This document shows, in pieces, positions 51,136 to 61,929 of a DNA stretch of 64,000 bases (its first letter is position 1; each line of letters begins with the position of its first letter). The stretch is from Pararge aegeria. Its lineage: Eukaryota; Arthropoda; Insecta; Lepidoptera; Nymphalidae. The position numbers and the translations under genes are program-made. A model generated the notes under the pieces. That model was given only the letters and a program-made list of their open reading frames with translations. It had not been told where the DNA came from and did not search any database. The stretch is taken from NCBI RefSeq assembly GCF_905163445.1, contig NC_053197.1, positions 2,356,001-2,420,000 on the forward strand. The letters run 5' to 3'.

Positions 51136-51929
51136 CGTTGTCCTGGTGAATACCTAGGTCTTGTTACGTAATTGACTTTATTGCAATTACTGCATATGCG
51201 TTCAGCGTCTGGAATACCGCGGGCTAGTATTAATTTAATTTCGAGGAAGTTTGCTATGGAAAACTGTAGCTAGAATTACAGCTCAAGTACTTGAAATTCA
51301 GTTTGGATCGGATTTTTCTGCGCTAAAACTAGCCAATGTGGTAATTTAGGGTATTCTTTATTTCCATTCCAAATACCAGTTCTATTCGTTCTGAATTCAA
51401 ATCTGACTAATAATTGTGCTGTTACTGTAATACCCCAGCGGCAAAGATCGTATGAGAATCTGTATGTTAATACGAGAAGAAAAACTTTGTACCACTTTAT
51501 ATTAATTACAGTTATAAAAATCACACACTAATGGTTTGTACAGAGAAGGAGTGCAGAGGACTAATATTTTTCTTAAATTATGCATAACAAGCACATTAAA
51601 ACAATAAAAAAAATAATACACATACTATATACTCTTTTTAATCATCTTTTGGATTAAAGTGTTTTTAAAAAAAAGGCAAATTGTAAACAGTGTCAGTTAG
51701 GTATACTCTTTGACAATAGAACCTGAATTAGTAATATTCCAACTTATTACTTTAAATTAATTATGATCGAATATTGACAACTGATCGATCACTAGAAAGT
51801 AATTTTGATTAGACAAAAATACTTTATATATGCCTAAATACCTCGCTCTCTGACTTGTTGTTTTGTAAAAAAATCATAAGTTAAACTTAAAATACACCCT
51901 AATTTCAATTATAATCATTCTAGTTCAAA
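51136..51929. other. Unassigned DNA
   Basis: A possible HLR 3' end (ataccgcgggctag, then T) is at 51213-51226. No gene is recognised. Confidence 0.4.
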
Positions 51930-52299
51930 TCTATATATATAAAAGAGAAAGTGTATGTTCCGTATTGGCTCCGTAACGGCTGGACCGATTTCAATGAAAC
52001 TTTCAGGGATTGACCTGGCGAGTAATCCTGTGAAGTTTAATGACGATCGGAGCACTCCTATTTTTGAACTGTCATACTGTCAAATACAGCTTTTATTTAC
52101 TATGATGATATTCTATTGTTGGGTGTACAAGGGTGTAGATAATGATCTTCACCCGCTCGAGAAGAGAATAAAAGAGAATGAATACGGAGAGAAATAAATG
52201 ATTTAATATATTATGAGACTAAAAATTTTATGATGTAATTTTATTGTTTAAATTAAATAAAGCAAAATCTAGCCCGGCGAAGCGGGCTGGGTACGCTAG
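51930..52299 (+). mobile_element. Non-autonomous Helitron
   Basis: Begins TCTATATATATAAAAGAGAA after A and ends with a 6-bp-stem hairpin agcccg/cgggct (52271-52288), followed by gggtacg and CTAG (52296-52299). The 3' hairpin a few bases before CTRR and the 5' TC are the hallmarks of Helitrons. Internal text such as taacggctggaccgatttca, atgaaactttcagggattga resembles a Lep1-like family as I recall it. The base after CTAG is C rather than the usual T. There is no Rep/helicase gene. Confidence 0.75.
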
Positions 52300-52632
52300 C
52301 AAAAAATAAAACATAAAATTATTTTTAGTCTTTAAACTAGTATTAGATAGTTTGAGATGTCGCTTAACCCCTTTCCTTTAAACCTTGTATGCAAAATGTA
52401 TACCAATGAATCTGTGGCTTTTGCCTTTCAGAATCCTAGAATTCACTTTAAGTCGAATACTACGAAGGCAGATCGTGGAAAGTCATTGGGCGGGAACGTG
52501 AAATGGCTAAGTTACTGAGAGAATTGTGGTAAAATTGCAGGCTTCGTATCAATCTGCTCGCCTAAACCTAACCGCTGATTCGTTTACACGAGCATGTTCA
52601 TTTGTACAAGTAACTTAATTGTATACATTTTA

Positions 52633-52853
52633 CTAGCTGTTGCCCGCGTTCTTCGTCCGCGTTTATTTATGTTATTTTTACAAATCCCGCGGGTTTTTAT
52701 TTACCCATTGATTTTCCTAACACAAAAGTAAAGTGTCTATGTCACTATCCGTTTTTTCATCTAACTTTATGCCAAAAATCAAGTATATTTTTGATGTATA
52801 TATATTTTACAATCACATTAACAGACATACTTTGTCATTTATAATATTAGTAA
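52633..52853 (-). mobile_element. HLR, short complete copy
   Basis: CTAG at 52633-52636 (3' end, minus strand) follows A, so the reverse strand shows CTAG|T. Next come tgttgcccgcgttcttcgtc, aaatcccgcgggtttttatt and tttatgccaaaaatcaagta, then the 5' block (complement of actaatattataaatgacaa) at 52832-52853. The 5' TC cannot be confirmed. Confidence 0.6.
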
Positions 52854-53934
52854 GTTATCTTTGTTCAGTTCAACTTATACAGTACTTACATAGATTCTGA
52901 GCATTTTATTATGATCCCAATTTTAAAAAAAATTGGCTCATAATAAATCCTGGAGATATTTTTCACCTACTGGAATAGTATCCGAAATATATTTATTATT
53001 ATTACAGCGGTATTTAGAAAAGTTACCTTCGTAAACTTTGCATAAATAGAAGCTATTAAGAATCCCATTGTATATAATTTATGGATTCATTGATAAAATG
53101 CATGTGGGGTATATTTTATCCAAGAAAGATGAATGGACCCCACGAGCAAAAAATATACAGAAATAAACCTGAACGAATTCACAGGCAAGGCTATTAGACT
53201 ATAATTTTATTAGATTAGTAGGGCTCTGAGGCAATTTAGTTTCCCAGCAAGTGAACTAAACGAAGCACTATAGAGTCGATTGAACTACGTTCAGATGTAA
53301 TTGCTGACCCATTGTGAGAGTTTGATGACCAAATTGCAGTATTACTTTCAGCTTCCTTATTCCTTGCTTTATTGGGCTTGGAATTTATTTCTTTAACGAT
53401 AATAGTGGAGTGTTATTGGAAAAGTTATTCCATGAATTTAGCTATAAATTGAAAGACACCTTTTTGTGCATGGGTGTGTACTTGTAAAAAGTTTTGCAAG
53501 TTCATAATTTATTGCCCCTGAATTTAAAAAAAGTTCCATATTCATGACTGTGCAAAATGGCAAACCTTCAAACGCATTTAAATTCAAATATGTTTCATAC
53601 TATAACATAGTATACCTAAATGTTTAGTTAATATTATAATATCTATGTTATTTGATATTAAGTGTTACGGTAATTTTCGAAAGTGGGTAAATAAAACTTT
53701 ATATAACTATAATTTGAGATATGCCAGATTTTTAATTAAATTGATTAGGATTTTAACAATTGCGCTAATAATGATTATTGAATAATAAATAGTTTTCAAA
53801 AAACAATTAAAATTATATTTGTTTCACAACCAATGTTCATGAATTAAGTTGGTGGGTATTTTGATATAAAACGGAAGAATTTTCGATAAACTTCAGCTAA
53901 ACAATAAGTCTAAAAGTTCAGCAACACTCAGATT
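52854..53934. other. Unassigned DNA
   Basis: No gene or repeat is recognised. Confidence 0.45.
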
Positions 53935-54150
53935 AACGTCGAACCGAGCCGAGGTTCGAGTCCTCGCAGGAGGCAACCTCGGGTCGACGTCTCTCATTTC
54001 TCCCCCGATGTCGTCGAGCCCTGGGGCTCTTCTCATGGTGAGCTTTCGCGCTGGTCCCTCTCCTCCGGTGACGCCTTAGCGGTGGTTATCGGCAAGTGTC
54101 CATCCAAAACTTCAGTCTTGGAGGTGACTCCAGACGATGCAAAGATACCT
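53935..54150. other. GC-rich island with a T-arm-like motif
   Basis: The interval holds gaggttcgagtcctcgcagg, ggcaacctcgggtcgacgtc, ctcatggtgagctttcgcgc and ccggtgacgccttagcggtg. The piece GAGGTTCGAGTCCTC has the form of a tRNA T arm, but no acceptor, D or anticodon arm can be built around it. It is probably the 5' part of a retroelement or another tRNA-related SINE. Confidence 0.3.
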
Positions 54151-55079
54151 CACGGTGGGTTCACTAGTTATTTTATGTAAAAAACGCCATACTTTGTAAT
54201 TTTTATCATCAAATTTTTACCTACATCACTTATTACATAACTAGTTCTTAGGGTGGCTGGCAGAGATATTCCTATATTAAGTTTTCCTTCATATACCTCA
54301 TATATTACTATCACAGTTTCTGGTGCTTAGTAGAAATCGCTTTTTAGTTTGGGCTATAAACTGGTATATTCATTCCTGGCAAGGTTACTTTTTCTTAATC
54401 TCCGTTTATAAAAAGAAAAACGTCTGCCTTAATACTATTCACTGTCTTCGTACGTACGTACATATTTTAACTTGGTTATTCAAATATCGGCTAGGGGGAG
54501 ATCTTTTTTCTCTTGTGCCCAAAACCAAATATACATTGTCCTGATCAACCAAGATCCTGTAGATCAGATAATATATAAAGCTAGCAAAATTGTCAAGATC
54601 GGTTTTGTTAAAACCCGTTACAAAGGTTTTTGTTTTTAATTCCACGTATATGATCTAATCCTACTTTCGCATAATTTAAAGCAGATATCTTACGTCCGTC
54701 TGTGACAAGCTAGCAATCGTTGTGCCAAATTTTCTTCAGGATTGGTTTCTCTGAATAAAGGTAAACAAATAAACAGATAATATTTATTGACTCTCAATAA
54801 TGTAATAAAAATAAGAACATAAAAAGGGATAAAGTATTAACAGAAATAAGAGGGCAAGAAAACACTTATCTCTATAAAATATTTATAAAAGTCTCAAAAG
54901 AACATGAAGTGAAAGTTTGACGCTATGAATAAATATTATTTTTGTGCCCGTGTCTTCAGTCGCGTTTATTATTCGCTTCTACTGTATCCCGAAGAAGCAA
55001 AAATTGCTGCGTGAAAGATTTAAGAGCAAAGATCGTCCAAGGTTTACCAATGCAGGTTGGTGGGCTTTAACGAGTATTA
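54151..55079. other. Mostly unassigned DNA
   Basis: A short HLR-like word (tgtgcccgtgtcttcagtcg, cgtttattattcgcttct) is at 54940-54980 in minus orientation. Nothing else is recognised. Confidence 0.4.
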
Positions 55080-55280
55080 TCGGTATATGATAATGATAAG
55101 TCGATTGAACGATTGGTGGCGCAACGGCAGGTTGAAGGAAAAAAGAATAGAGGTCACCTGTTCTATGGACGGATACGGTAAAATTTCCAACCCTGATTAT
55201 TGTGGTGGAATGTTAACGTTACGCCGCCAACCGCCCAAAGTGGCGTAGTCTCGCGCGGGTATTACTAAACTCCAATGAAG
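55080..55280 (+). pseudogene. LINE-H reverse transcriptase C-terminal remnant, copy 2
   Basis: One frame reads SIERLVAQRQVEGKKNRG. After a shift comes WTDTVKFPTLIIVVEC, a stop, then RYAANRPKWRSLARVLL. The order matches the LINE-H piece at 7695-8127 (ERLV..GQV.GKR..G.SP.RWTDTVK....TTVVEC). The frame is broken twice. It represents a second, independent loss of function. Confidence 0.6.
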
Positions 55281-55469
55281 TCTACTGGACTTGATGAAGA
55301 GTGCACGATAAAGAAGAACATGTGTTTATAACTGGGAACGACGGCTTAATATATTCTCCGAGGCACAGGGGTTGGCACCGGCTAGTACTGTCAATGACCT
55401 GACTCCAAGCTGGTACTGAAATTCTTTATTAGAAAATATACAATATACGTAACAATTTTGCGTGGTGAC

Positions 55470-55555
55470 GGCAGATCAGAATACAGTTGTCACCACCCCA
55501 GCTCTTTCCGCGGGTGTCGTACGAGGCGACTAAGGGAGTATAACGGATAAATGAA
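55470..55555 (+). repeat. Unclassified repeat (tcgtacgaggcgactaaggg type)
   Basis: Text gacggcagatcagaatacag, ttgtcaccaccccagctctt, tccgcgggtgtcgtacgagg, cgactaagggagtataacgg. It matches 1222-1313 in the other orientation. A (TGAAA)-rich junction with a LINE-A end follows. Confidence 0.5.
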
Positions 55556-55990
55556 AATGAAATGAAAATACACTTTATTGTACACAATTATAAACAAAAA
55601 CAACACAATAAAACACAAGTACAATGGGCGGCCTTATCGATAAAAAGCGATCTCTGCCAGGCAATACAGAAAAGGAAAGGCAAAAAAAACACAGACTTAA
55701 GGGTTAGGTTGTACACAAGAGCAGAGCAGTTACCAAATTAAAAATAAATATATATATCAATTATTGTATCATACAAAGTACAAGCCTACAACACAAAGAA
55801 AAGTGACTCAGAAGCAAAAAAAATAACTAATTAGGTGGCATAAAATGTTTTTTAAGGAGTCTCTTGAAAATCGGTAGTGTCTGCGCGCGCCTAATTTGAA
55901 AGGGGAGAGAGTTCCATAGCGAAACAGCTTCAACTGAAAAGGATTTAGAATAGAAAGTAGTACTATAACTACTATAAGTAGCAACGGAGA
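55556..55990 (-). mobile_element. LINE-A copy
   Basis: Minus-strand copy with 3' end (gaaaatacactttattgtac, acaatgggcggccttatcga, taaaaagcgatctctgccag) and, upstream of a 3' UTR of about 200 bp, a reverse-transcriptase tail at 55827-55980. Its UTR is single, unlike the duplicated one at 4598-4976. Confidence 0.75.
55827..55980 (-). pseudogene. LINE-A reverse transcriptase C-terminal remnant
   Basis: The minus frame ending at the TAG 55827-55829 reads TTFYSKSFSVEAVSLWNSLP, then FQIRRARTLPIFKRLLKKHF and MPPN. It has the same layout as the 5109-5282 remnant (FSVxAxxLWNxLP ... FK). No stop interrupts these 48 codons. Confidence 0.8.
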
Positions 55991-56067
55991 CCGAGCAGCA
56001 GCGTCCTCTGTACTACTTCTGCCATCTACTTCGATCACCAACCCGTCTGCCCAGGAGGTGGACAAAC

Positions 56068-56125
56068 CCTCCCGTTGGGAGAGGCCTTTAGTCCAGCAGT
56101 GATCTGTATCAGGCTATTAATGACC
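56068..56125 (+). mobile_element. Retroelement tail of the gcccagcagtggga type
   Basis: Text ccctcccgttgggagaggcc, tttagtccagcagtgatctg, tatcaggctattaatgacc. This is the clearest of four such tails in the window. Confidence 0.6.
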
Positions 56126-56935
56126 TAACCATTTATGGCACGACCCCGTATCAGAACACACGATCCTCAATATTATCCAGTATATTACCCATTTCAAGAA
56201 CTAAGATACCGTATTAAAAATTTGTGCAGCAATCGATTTAGCCAGTTTAGCATGAATATGTAAAAACTAAATTCTAGCTCAAAATAATCCCGTGAAAATC
56301 ATAATTATTTATATCTACAGTCATATATACATTTATTCAATATATCCCGACTTACCGCGTCGACTCGCCCGCCTGCACTGTTACGTTCGATCGGTTCCTA
56401 ATAATTGTAGTAGCATAACTCTATGTAATATTCACCTATGGCCCATGAACTAAAGTTGCAAAAATTCAAAATTATGCACAAAACATTTCCGATTCTTATA
56501 GAAAGAAATTCAAATGAATACAAACTTAATTTTTAAACGTGGTTAGTAGATTTATAGATAGAAGTAAAGCTATATGTACATTTACTTAAAATTTTATTTG
56601 GCTGTAAACTTCAATGAGGTTTTATTTTTATTGGTTGGCTTTTATATTTCAAGGGGTACTCTTTTACGTAGTAGTCCGGCGGATTTGACTGCTCTTCTTT
56701 GCGAAGTAGAATTCTTAATTCGAGTGTAGTTAAACTGCTTTTGGAACGGTTTTAAATTGAGGGTTAAAAGGACCGTTACTTTGAGAAAACTGGATTAAAG
56801 CTTTGAACTGGCTTAAAAATGCTTTTAATTAACAATATAAATAAAACACTTACATTGAAAGCATCTGAAATAGGTACTTAATCAAAATTAGACTGAAAAA
56901 TTTTGTGTTTTTGTGAACAAAAGTTATAAGTGTCT
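56126..56935. other. Unassigned DNA
   Basis: No gene is recognised. Words such as aaggaccgttactttgagaa and actggcttaaaa near 56770-56815 may be relics of the ccggtt-type repeat. Confidence 0.4.
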
Positions 56936-57602
56936 AAGGGACAGCCAGTTGGCGCAGTGGGAAACGCACCCTGCTTGCTGATTTCAAGACCGTGGGTTCG
57001 ATTCCCATAACTGGAAAACGTTTGTGTTGTGTATGCACATGACTCCGAGCCTTCTCAAGAAAGCTCCGAGTCACTCAACGGGCGATGGAAAGAGCTATGT
57101 CAGGAGTATCTGCGTGATCAAATCAGAAATGAGGAGATCCGTAGTAACTAGTAAAGTAGTAAAGTAGTAAAATTACCGACATAGCTCAACGAGTCGCCAA
57201 GCTGAAGTGGCAATGGTGGGGCACTTTGCTCGGAGAACCGATGGACGTTGGAGTTCCGAGGTGTTAGAGTGTCAAGCCCGCACCGGTAAGCGCAACGTTG
57301 GTCGAACCCCAAGGTGGACAGATGACATCAAACGAGTCGCGGGGAGCCGCTGGATATTAGTGGCCCAGGATCGTGGAGTTTGGAACGCCCTACCAAAGAC
57401 ATAGGGTCCAGCAGTGGACGTCAGTGGGTGATGATGATGACGATGATGATGATGATACACATGAATGTTTTTCAGTGTCTGTATATTATTTCATAAAAAT
57501 ATTCATCAGCTAAGTACCCATAAAACAAGCTACGCTTAACTTGGGGCTAGATGGCGTTGAGTGTATTGTCGTAGTTCATTTATTATTATTATTTATTTAT
57601 TA
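56936..57602 (+). mobile_element. SINE-A interrupted by an RTE end
   Basis: Head at 56936: A box ttggcgcagtgg and B box gggttcgattccc, then aaaacgtttgtgttgtgtat. The element is broken at gcacatga and resumes at about 57456 with cacatgaatgtttttcagtg, then cttggggctagatggcgttg and a (TTTA)n tail. It is the outer part of the left arm of an inverted duplication. Confidence 0.85.
57047..57455 (+). pseudogene. RTE reverse transcriptase C-terminal remnant inside SINE-A
   Basis: Encodes VTQRAMERAMSGVSLRDQIR, then after a small (TAAAG)-type expansion TDIAQRVAKLKWQW, GHFARRTDGRWSSEVLECQA, RTGKRNVGRTPRWTDDIKRV and AGSRWILVAQDRGVWNALPK, ending in an (ATG)n tail. This is the classic RTE C-terminal domain. 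The target word cacatga is found on both sides (about 57042 and 57457), consistent with a short target-site duplication. The expansion and a missing residue break the frame. Confidence 0.85.
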
Positions 57603-57866
57603 CTATCGCCTTGCTTATTTCTGCCGCTTACCAGGTATGGTCTCAACGGCGTGGTGGCAATTACAGGCGAATGAGGCTTAAAACCTGCGTCTCAAATTGA
57701 TGAACCCAGGGCGACATGGTACAGGACGTGCTCCTTGCATGTCATATAAAGTGTTGCTCTGTTTAAACGCAATGGTTTTATAATTACAACACTTGCTAAA
57801 CCCAGTGGGATCAATTATTCTGATGATAACGATGCTGGTACATAGAACAATAAGTACCTATAGAAA
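57603..57866 (+). repeat. R3 repeat, left arm of inverted duplication
   Basis: Begins tatcgccttgcttatttctg and runs through ggcaattacaggcgaatgag, ggacgtgctccttgcatgtc, aacccagtgggatcaattat and ggtacatagaacaataagta. It is about 95% identical by eye to the reverse complement of 58329-58597. Confidence 0.85.
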
Positions 57867-58328
57867 GATCATCAATGAAATCCTATTCTTCCAAGTTTTT
57901 TCCAGGAGTTGGTACTATTAACGAGCTGAGTTAAAAAGCGTTGACTCTTATATGACACCATTAATGCCAAATCTCTTATGCACATATAACTAAAGTTTAT
58001 ATATAATATCGTAATTTCATTGTGTTTCATTGTGATTGTGTAAAAAAGTGATCTATTGCGAAAGCAGATTGCAATATTTCTAGACTGGTCAATTTAGTTT
58101 AAGGAGAACGCCGTTAGAAAAGAACGCACTTTCATAATACAGTATATTTGAAAAAGGAATGTAACAAAACAAAAATAAATGTAATTGGTCATAAAGTGAT
58201 TGGTCCATTCAGGTACAATTATGCGGTTTACATACTTTAACACATAATGAAAGGTTAAATAAAATTTCAAATTGAAATATACACTGCAGTTATTGCTCCC
58301 ATTTCAATATCCATTATCGCTGTACTTA
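57867..58328. other. Spacer between inverted arms
   Basis: About 460 bp without a recognised gene or repeat. It would form the loop if the two arms paired. Confidence 0.6.
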
Positions 58329-58597
58329 TTTCTATAGGTGCTTATTGTACTATGTACCAGCATCGTTATTATCAGACTAATTGATCCCACTGCTGGGTTT
58401 AGCAAGTATTGTAATTAAAAAACCATTGCGTTTAAACAGAGCAACACTTCATATGACATGCAAGGAGCACGTCCTGTACCATGCCGCCCTGGGTTCATCA
58501 ATTTGAGACGCAGGTTTTAAGCCTCATTCGCCTGTAATTGCAACCACGCCGTTCAGACCATACCTGGTAAACGGCAGAAATAAGCAAGGCGATAGTA
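58329..58597 (-). repeat. R3 repeat, right arm of inverted duplication
   Basis: Mirror image of 57603-57866: ggtgcttattgtactatgta, ccagcatcgttattatcaga, ggagcacgtcctgtaccatg, gcctcattcgcctgtaattg, ggcagaaataagcaaggcga. A further R3 piece in the same orientation (gatgagctctgtcacaaaaa) continues beyond the SINE-A at 58862-58920. Confidence 0.85.
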
Positions 58598-58860
58598 ATA
58601 AATAAATAAATAATAAATAAATATATACTACGACAATACACACATTGCCATCTAGCTCCAAAGTATCTATAGCTTGTTTAATGGGTAGTAAGATGACTGA
58701 TGAATAATATATTCATAAATACTTATAATATACAGATAAACACCCAGACAATGAAAAACATTTATGTTCATCGCACCAACATTTTAAAGCTGTGGGAATC
58801 GAACCCTGCCTTTGACTGCAAAGCAGGGTTGCTGCCCACTGCGCCACTCGGCCGTCCCTA
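58598..58860 (-). mobile_element. SINE-A, full length, within R3
   Basis: On the minus strand: ggccgagtggcgcagtgggc (A box), gggttcgattcccaca (B box), aatgtttttcattgtctggg, cttactacccattaaacaag, tggagctagatggcaatgtg and a (TTTA)n tail. R3 sequence lies on both sides (58329-58597 and 58862-58920), so this SINE-A inserted into R3. Confidence 0.85.
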
Positions 58861-59040
58861 TTACATCCCCGGATGAGCTCTGTCACAAAAAGCTACTACT
58901 AAATTACTAATAAATACTGATTGTTTGATAAAAGTATTCCATGTGGTGATGGCAGATCAGAATACAGTTGTCACCTCATCTCCTTTTCCCCCCATTTAAC
59001 AGGTAACGGGCAATATAACAGGTAAAGCACCGCGGAAAAG

Positions 59041-59241
59041 CAGTGGCGTGCATAGAGATGAACACGGTATGCAGATGATATAGAATAAAGAAAATCTCCA
59101 GTACGAGTTATAAAAAACTTAAGGATAGGCCATGTAAGAGCTATAAAAAGCCTACCCTTAAGTATATATAGCTCGTACTGGAGATTTCCTTCATTTTATA
59201 TCATCTGCTTACCCTGAGCATACCCTCTATGCACGCCACTG
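59041..59241. mobile_element. hAT-type MITE, copy 2
   Basis: A 201-bp foldback element. It starts CAGTGGCGTGCATAGAG and ends CTCTATGCACGCCACTG, with inner pairing (agaaaatctccagtacgagt against gctcgtactggagatttcct). Flanks cggaaaag (59033-59040) and cggaatag (59242-59249) form an 8-bp duplication with one mismatch. Its ends are better preserved than those of copy 1 at 5572. It has no coding capacity, so it depended on a transposase elsewhere. Confidence 0.9.
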
Positions 59242-59249
59242 CGGAATAG

Positions 59250-60594
59250 CAATCCTCATCATCATAACAATTCATAATTCATTTATTGCATTGCTACACC
59301 AAGCCTTATCCAACATTAATTATTAGGTTCGACTCTCGTAAGCATATTCTCCAAGTTGTTCTATTTCAGTCGTTGAAATATCAATTAGAGCGGTTTCGAT
59401 GACACTTGCTTACGTCCAGTTTTCTTTCATGGTGTTTGAGTCCACAGCTTAAATTTACGCCAGTTTTAGTCATTTGGTTTTCGGGTAGTCGTATCACACA
59501 GTCTCATACACAGCCATTTCTCAAAGATTTTGTCGTCCTTCGGTGTGACTTTGTAGGTGCCAAGACTGAGCATATTTTTTATCCTGGATATGAGATGGGC
59601 AGGTCTATCTCAGCATCTTCAAATCCGTTGAAAATCCGCAGCCTAGAAACTTGCGTTTTTTTTAGAAGCCAACACTCTAAACCGGTAATTCAATATGGAT
59701 GGAAAGCCGTTTTATAAAGTTTACTTTTAACGCGGATAAGCATTCGCTCAGCTAACATCAGATACAAAATTAAAATCATGTGACTCCTGACCTAATAAAG
59801 TAGGTACACGTCGCTTAGCGTAGGTACTATGCGCGTGGCTGTATTTCATCTTCAATAGGGTTGTCAGAAGTAAACACTTAGAATGTTTTGAATTCGTTTG
59901 TATTGAATAATAAATATGTTTTTTTTGATTGAATAGATTTAATATGTTAACAGGGTAATAACCCGATGAAATATATTTATGCTTCCTTGAATATGATTTC
60001 GTTATTTTGTTGCACGTTGTATAATTTAAAAATGAAATAATCGGTAAATCGCATCCATAAAAAATACTTATTTCCATATTAGTGCGTATTTTTAAGTCCA
60101 CATATTGACACCCATAAAAATATACGAGTATAATTTTAAGACTCAAATTATTATGTGATCAGTTTTAATCACTGCAAGCGCAGAGAGTTTAAAATACGTA
60201 TAAAGCTTAAAATATTTCAATCCTTAGTAATAAATGGCTTTTTAAACGTAAATATTCAATTCAGTAGTAGGAGAATTCGTCGATCAATCACATCCGTTAC
60301 ACTTGCGTATGAAGTACTGTTAAGTCGGCACAGGTATCGAAATTTATAAAATATATCCGCCTCTTGTTCAATTAATTGATTGAGACTTCACTTTGTATCG
60401 GGTATTCATTGACCTCTTTTTTCTGCAAATGAAAGTTCTTTTCTGTATTTCTCATTTCTTTCTTCGGCCTCAAGTACTATTCCACTTTGCATCGTTCCGT
60501 AATCAAATAAGGAAACCCTTGTAGCTTCATAATATCAGCTTGTCTGTAAATTTAAGTCAAATTAATTAATTTCAAGTTCACCTACAGTAAAGCA
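59250..60594. other. Unassigned DNA
   Basis: Two of the longest open frames of the window lie here (103 codons plus strand at 59406, 132 codons minus strand at 59748). Neither shows motifs, compositional bias or a domain that I recognise. I see no splice-site pattern or repeat to support them. Confidence 0.4.
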
Positions 60595-60735
60595 AGAAAT
60601 AAATATTTTGTGCAACATTTTTTAATAGGTGCCAAGTAAAATGTAGAAAATTACTAGTTTCCTTGCTACTATATAAAAGGCCTTACATATTACTTGGCAC
60701 CGATTTAAAAATGTTGTAGAAAATATTCAATTCTT
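60595..60735. repeat. Long imperfect hairpin, possible MITE or hairpin RNA
   Basis: The left arm aaatattttgtgcaacattt then aggtgccaagtaaaatgtag pairs with the right arm, whose complement reads gaatattttctacaacattt then cggtgccaagtaatatgtaa. The stem covers about 50 bp per side with a loop of about 35 nt. Its length and single hairpin form resemble a small MITE or a hairpin precursor. No flanking duplication was seen. Confidence 0.7.
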
Positions 60736-61929
60736 GTTTTCTTGTTGTTACACATAGTCTGATTCTGTTTTCGTCAAAAAAAATTTAAACTTACATTTGC
60801 AATTGAAATTATTATTTTATTACGTTCAGAAAGTTTACGTACAGTTATGTTGACTTCTATTTTGTAATGAAATATATGCTTTTAATTTGGATTTTTATGC
60901 GAAAACATGCTAGAACATGAAGTAGGAATAGAATAAAAAGAAAAAAAAGCACAGCGTTCTGTGGTAAGTCGTATCTACGTTATGTTTGACCAGGATGGTT
61001 ATCATATCCTACACAGGTTTTATTACACGTAACACAATTGCATCTATGTTTTCGTTTGTTCCAACTGCACGAGAGTATTTTTTTCTAAAACGTTTATTTC
61101 CGGTCAACATCAAAGGCCCAAAATTGCAACCAACCATAAAATAGCGGAATGCACACCACGCTAATTTTATTTTCCGAGCTAACCGACAATGGAAACTCGG
61201 AAAGCGACTGTAAAAAAAACTTGTAAAAAATAGTTTGGGAACTCAATCGAGTTCCTTTGAATATGCATGGTGTAACTATTGTACTATTTTCTGGTCCAAC
61301 TCCCAAAAAGCGGCTGCGTCGATGAAGAATTATTTGAGTATAACAATTTTAAAGTTACACCACTACAAGAAAAAGTATTTTGAAAATAGCACCAGTTTCT
61401 CGAGCAACTTGTGAATATTTAGATGGCAAAAATTTTTGTACTCTTTTTCTTGTTAATATAGTAATTATATTTAGGGTCGCAGCAGGGTGCAGAATAAAAA
61501 GATGTTAAGACTAATAATAAATTTATTAGTCTAAGAATTACATAAATAATTATTATAATATTAAAACTAAACTTAGTAGTTATGCTCGGCCTCATCATCC
61601 AGCATCCTCCGGAATTTGCTGCGCCAACGTCACTTGAACATGATGGAATACGGTTGCTTCTTGGTTGGTAGGCATACTATGGCTATCCCGTGGGTATGCC
61701 TACGTAACATAGTAATGAGTATTTTTTCCTTTCTATCACTGCAGTAAAATATAAACTTGGAAATTAAAACAAAGATAAGTTGTAAAAGAAATATGTTGGT
61801 GATCCGCAAGCTTGGAAGTCAGTTTCCAATTTGGTCCAAAAAGCAAACCGATAAAATAAGATATAACTAGGTATGCAGAAACTCGAAAACCATTAATATC
61901 TTTCTTAAGTTCAATATAACAATTTAAGA
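60736..61929. other. Unassigned DNA
   Basis: Small inverted repeats are present: agactaataa/ttattagtct at 61508-61532, and gtaggcata/tatgcctac near 61668-61703. No gene or repeat family is recognised. Confidence 0.4.

Noticed and set aside
59406..59717. 103-codon open frame
   Set aside because: No recognisable domain, and its composition is like the surrounding non-coding DNA.
59748..60146. 132-codon open frame, the longest in the window
   Set aside because: It is rich in residues with AT-rich codons, has no motif, and has no repeat or splice context to support it. Chance open frames of this size are expected in 64 kb of AT-rich DNA.
61508..61532. Terminator-like hairpin
   Set aside because: An AT-rich 10-bp stem in eukaryotic DNA with no gene beside it is not evidence of termination.
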